Assembly (NCBI GenBank): GCA_052117605.1
Contig: JBQKIT010000009.1
DNA: 64,000 nt
Origin: CAG-791 sp000431495
Lineage (GTDB): Bacteria; Bacillota; Clostridia; Lachnospirales; Lachnospiraceae
Reading direction: 5' to 3' (one strand)
The notes under the pieces were generated by a model that saw nothing but the letters and a program-made list of their open reading frames with translations, did not search any database and was not told the DNA's origin. The position numbers were made by a program, and so were the translations under genes. Below, in pieces: positions 7,939 to 15,033 of this stretch. Each line of letters starts with the position of its first letter. The stretch's first letter is position 1.

Positions 7939-8034
7939 GCGTTCCGCAGGAACGCGCAGCCATCGCAAATGCGATGATCGAAAGGGATTGGGAATTCCCA
8001 GCGAGCAAAAAGCGTCCATCTGGACACTGCTCGC
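7939..8034. repeat. Cluster of four hairpins, candidate oriT or ssDNA origin
   Basis: Four inverted repeats lie in under 100 bases: GCGTTCC/GGAACGC (7939-7955), CATCGCA/TGCGATG (7961-7976), the perfect palindrome TGGGAATTCCCA (7989-8000), and GCGAGCA/TGCTCGC (8001-8034) enclosing GTCCA/TGGAC. The dense secondary structure beside relaxase and topoisomerase remnants suggests an old origin of transfer or single-strand origin. No gene is convincing between 7865 and 8190; this cluster is what that stretch holds. Confidence 0.5.
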
Positions 8035-8190
8035 CCAGTAGTGAGGTAAAGAAAAATGTGAAAAAACGGCCGAATTTTTGAGACATGCTCAAAATACGAG
8101 GCAGCTACAGATTGATTTTGTTCGCTTTGCGGATTACAATATAAACTGTTTTTTTGTATGCATTGATGAGTGGAAGACGCGAGGTGGCCT

Positions 8191-8319
8191 ATGGAATTCC
8201 TATCAACAAAGCAAACTTCTGAAAAATGGGAGATCAGCGCAAGAAGGATCCAAATCCTTTGTGCTGAGAACCGTATTTCTGGAGCGGTCCGCGTTGGAAA
8301 GACCTGGATTATAGTGTGA
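8191..8319 (+). pseudogene. Truncated small helix-turn-helix DNA-binding protein
   Basis: 42-residue frame beginning MEFLSTKQTSEKWEISARRI with CAENRISGAVRVG following. This matches the start of the small MerR/excisionase-like DNA-binding proteins of clostridial mobile elements (helix-turn-helix around residues 5-25, wing around 30-38). The family normally continues with IP and a longer tail after the TW residues; here it ends TWIIV-stop. GAGGTGG lies just upstream. It is either a short survivor or, more likely, a 3'-truncated stub, because the sequence after it looks like unrelated DNA. Confidence 0.55.
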
Positions 8320-8423
8320 ACAAAGAAGCAATTTTAACCGATGAACGGTTTTCCGTTAATACTTTTGGCGGAAACCGGACTGTGTCGTTGAGTGAGTAAG
8401 AAATATCAGATCGGAGTTGACAT

Positions 8424-9530
8424 ATGGAAAAGAAATTGCAGGAGCTTTTACAAATAGCACTCTCACAGCCAGAGAACGAAGACGAAAAAGACGCATATAT
8501 TGAGGCCATGACATCTGCTTTGGCAAAGGATTCAGATGTGGGAGGTACTGTTACGAGTGCGATAAAAGGCGTATCCATTGATCACGCAACTTGCATTCGT
8601 GACTTGATTGAATCTGATAAGGGTGATGCAAAAAGACGGGCGGAACTCTTTAAGGCTATCAAAAACGATGATTTGCTTAAGGGTGAAAAAAAATCTCCAG
8701 AAGCTTTTCGCTTCCTATGCGTACTACTCGCTTCTGCTATTGGAAGCAAGGCGGTTTTAGATAACCTATTACCATTCATTGTATCCAGCTTAGTACCAAA
8801 GGACTGGGATGGAGAAATTCACACTTCAGAGAAAAAATGCAGGGATTTTGAAGAGTTCTTTTTGCTTGAATTGCCGGCTAAAGCAGTTATGCCAGATTGG
8901 AAAGCGATGAAAGTAAAAGCATCGATTGCCAACAAGCTGATGGTTTGGCTGGAAGCTTATCTTCCTAAAGATGCAAGCAATGAAGATCTATTTGCTGCAG
9001 CTAAAGGCATTACCAGATGGATTAATATTGGAAAGCCGTATATCAGCGGAAAACTCGAGAAAGAAGAATGGGAAGACACTCGTCCCGCCAGAAAAACAGA
9101 GGAGTTAATTGCACTTGCAGAGCACTACAAAAAAACCGACGAGGCCTTAGATAAGCTTCATGAGGAAAATAAAGGCCTTAAAAAGGATGTCCAGGCACTT
9201 CATAGACAAATCGAAGAACAGCAGGGGATTATTCGAGAAATGAATGCTTCTTCTGCTGCACAGCAGAAAGCTCTGGAAGCAGCCAAACAGACCGAAACGG
9301 AATATCAGCATAAACTACAGGAAAGCCAGAACCTGAATGTTTCACTGGAAACTTTCCGAAAGGATGCGGAAGCTTCGTTATTGCAGGATATTGCAAATGC
9401 ACTTCGGGCGGAATGCCAGGACTTCATGGCCTCTATCGATGACGAGATGGACATCGAGCTTGGAGAGATCTACCGTGAAAAATTGAAGAGCATATTCCGG
9501 ATTCTTGAGGGGAAGGGGATCAAGGTATAA
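8424..9530 (+). CDS. Coiled-coil protein of the Hsp70/helicase cluster
   Basis: 368 residues, no family recognised. Residues 1-210 look all-helical and globular (a Trp-containing stretch around 120-190). Residues about 218-325 form a long coiled coil rich in Glu, Gln and Lys (heptads such as LDKLHEENKGLKKDVQALHRQ), ending in a short acidic helical tail. No signal peptide or membrane segment, so cytoplasmic. It is the first gene of the 8.4-24.8 kb unit; its stop overlaps the start of the Hsp70-like gene (TAATG), so the two are translationally coupled. It may be a partner or co-chaperone-like adaptor of the Hsp70-like protein; that is inference from coupling and the coiled coil. Confidence 0.8.
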   Translation: MEKKLQELLQIALSQPENEDEKDAYIEAMTSALAKDSDVGGTVTSAIKGVSIDHATCIRDLIESDKGDAKRRAELFKAIKNDDLLKGEKKSPEAFRFLCVLLASAIGSKAVLDNLLPFIVSSLVPKDWDGEIHTSEKKCRDFEEFFLLELPAKAVMPDWKAMKVKASIANKLMVWLEAYLPKDASNEDLFAAAKGITRWINIGKPYISGKLEKEEWEDTRPARKTEELIALAEHYKKTDEALDKLHEENKGLKKDVQALHRQIEEQQGIIREMNASSAAQQKALEAAKQTETEYQHKLQESQNLNVSLETFRKDAEASLLQDIANALRAECQDFMASIDDEMDIELGEIYREKLKSIFRILEGKGIKV

Positions 9531-10999
9531 TGGCTAACTATTTTGGCATTGACTTCGGAACAACAAATAGCGCCGTTGTGGCTATTGCAACGGATGTAGA
9601 TGGTAATAAGGTCAGTGAACTTCAAATTGGTGAAGAACGACGACCATTACCTTCGTATGTTGCAATTCATAAAACAACAGGGGTTGTTCAAACGGGGCTG
9701 GAGGCTAAAAACAGCATTTCCGATATGGAAGAATACGCGGTCTTCTCTTCCATCAAGTCTATTATTGGTGAAGACAAAGAGTGGGAAATTGCCGGAAAGA
9801 CATGGACGCAGATTGATATCGCAGCAGAACTGTTTAAGGCAATGAAAAACAACGTAAAGCAGCGGGCTAACATGAAATTGGAGCGTGCTGTAGTCGCGGT
9901 ACCGATCGGGTTCTCTTGTGTAAAGAAGAATAATATTCGAAAAGCCGCAAAAAAAGCCGGAATCGATGTCACGATGTTTATAAGTGAGCCGACAGCAGCA
10001 TATTGCAGCCGGTCGGATATCATGAAGAAATACCATAATGTAGCAGTCTTTGACTGGGGCGGCGGCACATTGGATGTAATAGTGCTTCGCGTGGAAGGCA
10101 GCATTATTCGTGAACTTGCGACAGCAGGCATTCCTCTGGCGGGTAATGATATTGACCGGAAATTGGCAGAGCGAATCTGCCTTATGGTCGCGCATAAGAA
10201 GAATATTGATTTTTCCATGGATGACCTGTCATCAGACATACAGCTTAGACTGATGAGCATCTGCGAACAGGCGAAATGTAATCTCGCGGATGAGGATCTG
10301 GCAACAATCACCATGGCCCGGCTGGGAGATTACGGACGCGTTTTAGAAAAGATTGATTATAACTATTTCTCACTCTTGATTGAAAACGAAGTAGAGCGAG
10401 CGGTTGATTGCCTAATGAAGGCATTGCATGATGCGGGAATGAATGCCGAGTCGATAGATTGTATCCTTTGTGAGGGAGGATCTAGCCGGCTCCGTCCTTT
10501 GCAGACTCGTCTGTTACAGATTTTTGATAGAAAGAAACTGGTATTCCCACGTCAGGCTATGTGGGATATCGGCACTGGTGCTGCAGATGTTGCTTATAAA
10601 CCTGGAAGCTACACACTCAACAAACCAATTGGGGTCATGCTTTCTAATAATCGCTTCTATCCGTTATTAAAGGTAGGGCAGCGCGTACCGACTGAGGAAA
10701 AGACGATTAGCTTCGGTGTCGTTGAAAAGACAAAAGAAGCTCGATTTATAATGACCGATGGCGAAACGGAGAAAGATCAGACATTTACTGAATACTTTGC
10801 AATGAAACTTCGTGGATTCAGCGATGAAATAATAAAACTGTCCTGCTACATCGATGCCGACATGGTTTTCCGAATGAAAGTCTGGACGAACCGGACCCCA
10901 GACGAGTATTTTCGTGTATGGACATATTCGAACCTGAAGGTCTCTTATGATATCGATGCACCCCTTCCGGACGTAGAAAATGATGATGTGCAGGCGTAA
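9530..10999 (+). CDS. Hsp70-like ATPase with short C-terminal domain
   Basis: 489-residue Hsp70/DnaK-family protein. Nucleotide-binding motifs are intact: phosphate-1 GIDFGTTNS (6-14), the EPTAAY connector (153-158), phosphate-2 FDWGGGTLDV (174-183, with Trp where DnaK has Leu) and adenosine motif EGGSSRLRPL (315-324). The remaining about 120 residues look like a beta substrate-binding domain; the helical lid of DnaK (usual length about 610-640) is absent. Not the housekeeping dnaK: there is no GrpE, DnaJ or HrcA nearby. It starts inside the stop of the coiled-coil gene and is followed after 14 bases by the Cys-rich gene. Probably an ATP-driven sensor or assembly factor for the helicase cluster (inference). 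Confidence 0.9.
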   Translation: MANYFGIDFGTTNSAVVAIATDVDGNKVSELQIGEERRPLPSYVAIHKTTGVVQTGLEAKNSISDMEEYAVFSSIKSIIGEDKEWEIAGKTWTQIDIAAELFKAMKNNVKQRANMKLERAVVAVPIGFSCVKKNNIRKAAKKAGIDVTMFISEPTAAYCSRSDIMKKYHNVAVFDWGGGTLDVIVLRVEGSIIRELATAGIPLAGNDIDRKLAERICLMVAHKKNIDFSMDDLSSDIQLRLMSICEQAKCNLADEDLATITMARLGDYGRVLEKIDYNYFSLLIENEVERAVDCLMKALHDAGMNAESIDCILCEGGSSRLRPLQTRLLQIFDRKKLVFPRQAMWDIGTGAADVAYKPGSYTLNKPIGVMLSNNRFYPLLKVGQRVPTEEKTISFGVVEKTKEARFIMTDGETEKDQTFTEYFAMKLRGFSDEIIKLSCYIDADMVFRMKVWTNRTPDEYFRVWTYSNLKVSYDIDAPLPDVENDDVQA

Positions 11000-11013
11000 A
11001 GGATGAAACAGTC

Positions 11014-12516
11014 ATGGAAAACAGCAATGTGACCATAGGAAGTAACATTTATCCATGTAATGGTAATCCTTCACAGGATCCGGCATTTATGGCGGTTGTT
11101 GAGGAATATCCTCTTTTAAAGGAATTCGCTGATAAGGCGCAGTTTGCCTCAAGGTCTTTGCTTACGGGGAAGCAGAGAGAGATTATAAAAACGGACATGC
11201 GCTGTGTTTATGCCAAGAATGATCCATGTTGGGGATATGTTGAAGGAAAAGGAATCTGCAGCAAGTGCATTGTGGCAGAATGCCCGCGTATCTACCGCTG
11301 CAATCCTGAGTTTAAGCCGGAAGAACGCAAGCAATGGAGCCCTGATCCAAGAGAAATGGCGTTCTATGGAGATCCAAAGAAACAGCGTCGCTACTATCTT
11401 GTAGATCTGGTGTCGGATCGTGAGAAAGAGCTGTACATTGCAGATCCTGGAATTACAGGACCGGTACATCCTCTTCCAGAAGACGAACCGCCAAAAGTTG
11501 AAAAGCCCAAGCGGCATATGGTCATTATCGGATATGAAATCACCCGATTCAATGATTATGAAGATGAACAGCAAACACCGATTTACGGGTACGTTGAGGA
11601 CGAGGAGGAACAGCACAGTTTCTTTGTATACAAGACCAGTAATGCGTACTCTTCTTCCCGACAGATCATTCGAGAGCCAGTAAAGGAAACACCACCCACT
11701 AAACAGCCTGTCAAAGTTGTGAAAGAACCGGCATCTAAACAAAAGCCAGAGCCGGCGAAGGTGACGGAGACCGTAAAGATTGATACTAAGGATCTGCAGA
11801 AATGCGAAACCGAGGTTAAAGGGCAGATTTCTTCCACAATTGGTGTCACTGAGTTATCTTTAGAACAGATCAAAATACTTGGAAAAGGAAATGGATTACT
11901 CTGCGTATTTAGTAATCCTGCAGAAAAAGCATATGCCTCCAGCATGCTCATTGCTTCGGAAATTGCGCATAGTGTTGAAATGACCTCTGACGAGCCTGTG
12001 ATTTTATGTACGTGGGATGAACTTTCAGAATCTAATAATAAGCGTACTGTGCTGGTTTCTGAAAATCTGTTGGAGAATGGATGTACCGAGCAAAACTATG
12101 CTGCATGGGAGCTGTTGCGAAATGAAGCAAAGCTCGTTTCCCTGACTATTTCCGGACGTGAATACTACAGTGTTTCCTGCAACGGCGCTGACCGTTGGGC
12201 TTGTGGTAATTTGTATGGTGTTACTCACATCTGTTTAATTCCGGGAGATCTGACTCTGAATTCGGAAATCACGAATGGTATTTATAAATCCACACTTGTT
12301 CGTGATGATCGGGAAAAAGGATACACATTGGTTGATGCCAGGGATGCTACGCCGATTGGCAAGGCATCTGAATCAATGCTGACGGTGCTGAATGCTTTAC
12401 AGGACGAAGACGAAATATCTAGTCTCCCGGAATATATCCAGGGAATATGGCTTCATGTAACCAACGGAAATGTATCGATCCAAGGAATTGGTCACTTGAA
12501 GTTTGCGGAATACTAA
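11014..12516 (+). CDS. Cys-rich protein of unknown function in the helicase cluster
   Basis: 500 residues, family not recognised. An N-terminal module (about 58-100) holds a cysteine series C-x7-C-x10-C-x2-C-x4-C-x5-C (pieces: CVYAKNDPC, CSKCIVAEC), fit for zinc or an Fe-S cluster. A Pro/Lys/Glu-rich linker lies at about 222-255. The C-terminal half (about 275-500) is a mixed alpha/beta region without known motifs. AAAGGA precedes the ATG. It lies between the Hsp70-like gene (14 bases) and the AddA-like helicase (21 bases). The metal-binding module may touch nucleic acid or serve as a redox sensor; both are guesses. Confidence 0.75.
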   Translation: MENSNVTIGSNIYPCNGNPSQDPAFMAVVEEYPLLKEFADKAQFASRSLLTGKQREIIKTDMRCVYAKNDPCWGYVEGKGICSKCIVAECPRIYRCNPEFKPEERKQWSPDPREMAFYGDPKKQRRYYLVDLVSDREKELYIADPGITGPVHPLPEDEPPKVEKPKRHMVIIGYEITRFNDYEDEQQTPIYGYVEDEEEQHSFFVYKTSNAYSSSRQIIREPVKETPPTKQPVKVVKEPASKQKPEPAKVTETVKIDTKDLQKCETEVKGQISSTIGVTELSLEQIKILGKGNGLLCVFSNPAEKAYASSMLIASEIAHSVEMTSDEPVILCTWDELSESNNKRTVLVSENLLENGCTEQNYAAWELLRNEAKLVSLTISGREYYSVSCNGADRWACGNLYGVTHICLIPGDLTLNSEITNGIYKSTLVRDDREKGYTLVDARDATPIGKASESMLTVLNALQDEDEISSLPEYIQGIWLHVTNGNVSIQGIGHLKFAEY

Positions 12517-12537
12517 AAACTGCATTGGGGCGATCAT

Positions 12538-15033
12538 ATGGAACCTAAATACTCTATCCTGCTCTGTAATCAGGAGATCACGGAGTATCAGGAAAGGATC
12601 AATACTTGGCTGAAAACCGGGATCAAGGTCCTTTGGTTTGGGAAAAAGACGGATGTAACCATGCTGAAAGATCGCTTTCGGTCTTTTTCCGATGCCTTTC
12701 TTTTGCAGGCATATGCGTTTGATTACGACAATGGCGGCATCGTAATTGACGGTCAAGATAGAGATGGCTTGGTGGACATTTTGGAAGAAGTATGTCCGAT
12801 GTTTAACGCTGCCCAGTACAAAGTAGAACACTGCCAGGCAGATAAACACATTATAGTTCAGGCCTCTGCTGGAACGGGAAAAACTACGGTTATGATTGAC
12901 CGTATCATGTATCTGCTCCATACGCAGCCGGATCTGCATCTGGCGGAAGTGTTTATGATCACATTCACAAATGACGCTGCAGAGCAGATGAACCAGAGGC
13001 TTCAGGATGCGTTGATGACTCGCTATAAACTGACCGGAAATCAGCGCTATCTCCGCTGGGTGGAAGAACAGTCTCAGATGAACGTCTCTACAATTCACAG
13101 CTTTGCCTACTTTATGCTGAAGGAATATGGCATCGGCGAAAGTTTTACAAAGAATCTTGCCATTCGCTCTTTCCAGTATGAACGTAGGGAACTGATCAAA
13201 GATGTGATCGATGGCATGATCGATGAAAATCACAAAGTTCTTGATCAACTGGGAGTGCCCTTTTATCGTGCCAATTCCATGGTCGGTGACTTTTGGAATG
13301 GTTTTGCAAAGCTGGGTATTTCACATCGTGATGTCGGACGTATGGATTGGGGCAAGCCGATCGATGTGGGCTCAGAGCCGTTTCAAAAGGTCATGACTGG
13401 CATCTTGACAAAGCTGGATGAAGACTATTTCGATATAAAACGGAAAAATGAGGCGATTTCCGTTGATGATATTATGCGAGATCTACAGGAAGTTCTTCAG
13501 AGTGATGTGCTGCCGAAACCGGATATCACCATGAAGTATCTGTTCATTGATGAGTTCCAAGATTCAGATCTCTCACAGATCATGGTGGCATGCCTCATGA
13601 TTAAGCTGTTAAATCCTGCTCTCTTCGTTGTTGGTGATGTGAAACAGAGTATTTACCGGTTCCGTGGAGCAACAGATCAGGCTTTCTTTGTCCTGAAGAG
13701 AGACATGCAGGAGATGCAGATCGATTCTCCGAAGGAATATACGCTGGTCAATAACTATCGCACATCGGCATCTGTATTAAACCGGATGGATCAATATTTT
13801 AAAGTCTGGGGTCAGATGGACCAGTTGCAGTATGACAAACCGGTAATCCCTTTTAACCAGGATCCGGGCAGCATGCGGATGATTCATGGCAAAAAGAGTA
13901 GTCAACTGGATACGCAGGCAGAGGATCAGATTGCTCGCATTGCTAGTGATTCGCTGAATGAACTGGTCGCCAGGGTTGAGGAATCAGGAAAGCCTGTTAA
14001 CGAAAAAACACGGGTTGTGATGCTGACCAGATCTAACAACGAATTGCGCCAGCTGTCCAGGATTCTGCGTAAAAACCGGATCCCTGCGGAAATCCGAAGA
14101 GACGGGAGCTTTTATGCCAGTGATGCGGTTCGGGACTTCTACATTATGGTCTCATCTTTCCTTTTCAGTGATGAGCCGAAATACATATTTAATTACCTGC
14201 TGACACCCTATGCTGGTGAAATCGATCCGATCAACATAAATGACATGGAACACCTGCACGGGGACTATGAGAATCTGATTTCTTATCTGGATCGTTTTCT
14301 GGATCAGACAAATTGGAAGAAATATCATAAGGAGCTTAGACTCAGACCGGTCCTGGCAGTCTTAAAGGAAATACAGGACGATGATGCGCTTATTGATCAC
14401 TATATACAGAACTCCAAGGCGAGGAGGCGCGCACAAGGCTGGGAAGAAAACCGATGCAATGCAGCAACATTTTCCGATGCATTGCAGTATCAGGCAAATC
14501 TTGAAAAACTAATGGAGATTCTGGAAAGAAATCTCAGTGGTGACAAGGTCAGCATCTATGATGTTTACAAGTTCCTGAAGCTTAATATTGCAACAAATCG
14601 CGAGGAAACCGAGGCAGAAGTTGTTACCGACAAAGAACAGTCACAGAATCTTTATCGGACGATTCTGTGTATGACGGTACACAAGGCAAAGGGGCTGGAA
14701 TTCGATACCGTTATTATTCCGTTTACAAACCGTACATTCCCGACATGGGATCAGACGGAGATCATTATCGATCCTGTTGGGCGTCGGGTTGGATGGAATT
14801 ATACCGGTGACAAAGAGAGAAAGAATCGAAGGCTAAAATATCCTGCGATGAGGAATAGCCTCTATGTGGAGTTAAAAGAGATTGACGCTGCAAGTTCCAA
14901 GCGGGAGGAGACGAGGATTCTGTATGTCGCGATGACACGTGCGATCCATAACCTGATTTGCATCGTGCCGGACTCTAAAAATGAAAATACATGGGCAAGC
15001 CTGATCGAGGAGGTGGGTGTCGATTATGAGTAG
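12538..15033 (+). CDS. AddA-like SF1A (UvrD/REP) helicase without nuclease domain
   Basis: 831-residue 3'-5' DNA helicase of the UvrD/AddA type. After an unusual N-terminal region of about 95 residues come Walker A ASAGTGKTT (109-117), motif Ia around TFTNDAAEQM, motif II FIDEFQD (336-342), QSIYRFRGA (370-378), motif V VHKAKGLEF (near 720) and motif VI YVAMTRA (near 800). The protein ends shortly after motif VI, so the RecB-type nuclease domain of AddA (about 1200 residues) is missing. Its stop overlaps the start of the AddB-like gene by 8 bases, the arrangement of addA/addB partners. The pair is probably a DNA-end-processing or unwinding complex specialised for this cluster. Confidence 0.9.
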   Translation: MEPKYSILLCNQEITEYQERINTWLKTGIKVLWFGKKTDVTMLKDRFRSFSDAFLLQAYAFDYDNGGIVIDGQDRDGLVDILEEVCPMFNAAQYKVEHCQADKHIIVQASAGTGKTTVMIDRIMYLLHTQPDLHLAEVFMITFTNDAAEQMNQRLQDALMTRYKLTGNQRYLRWVEEQSQMNVSTIHSFAYFMLKEYGIGESFTKNLAIRSFQYERRELIKDVIDGMIDENHKVLDQLGVPFYRANSMVGDFWNGFAKLGISHRDVGRMDWGKPIDVGSEPFQKVMTGILTKLDEDYFDIKRKNEAISVDDIMRDLQEVLQSDVLPKPDITMKYLFIDEFQDSDLSQIMVACLMIKLLNPALFVVGDVKQSIYRFRGATDQAFFVLKRDMQEMQIDSPKEYTLVNNYRTSASVLNRMDQYFKVWGQMDQLQYDKPVIPFNQDPGSMRMIHGKKSSQLDTQAEDQIARIASDSLNELVARVEESGKPVNEKTRVVMLTRSNNELRQLSRILRKNRIPAEIRRDGSFYASDAVRDFYIMVSSFLFSDEPKYIFNYLLTPYAGEIDPININDMEHLHGDYENLISYLDRFLDQTNWKKYHKELRLRPVLAVLKEIQDDDALIDHYIQNSKARRRAQGWEENRCNAATFSDALQYQANLEKLMEILERNLSGDKVSIYDVYKFLKLNIATNREETEAEVVTDKEQSQNLYRTILCMTVHKAKGLEFDTVIIPFTNRTFPTWDQTEIIIDPVGRRVGWNYTGDKERKNRRLKYPAMRNSLYVELKEIDAASSKREETRILYVAMTRAIHNLICIVPDSKNENTWASLIEEVGVDYE

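Noticed and set aside
9530..10999. The housekeeping dnaK gene
   Set aside because: Too short, no lid domain, no grpE/dnaJ/hrcA neighbours, and it lies in an accessory cluster.
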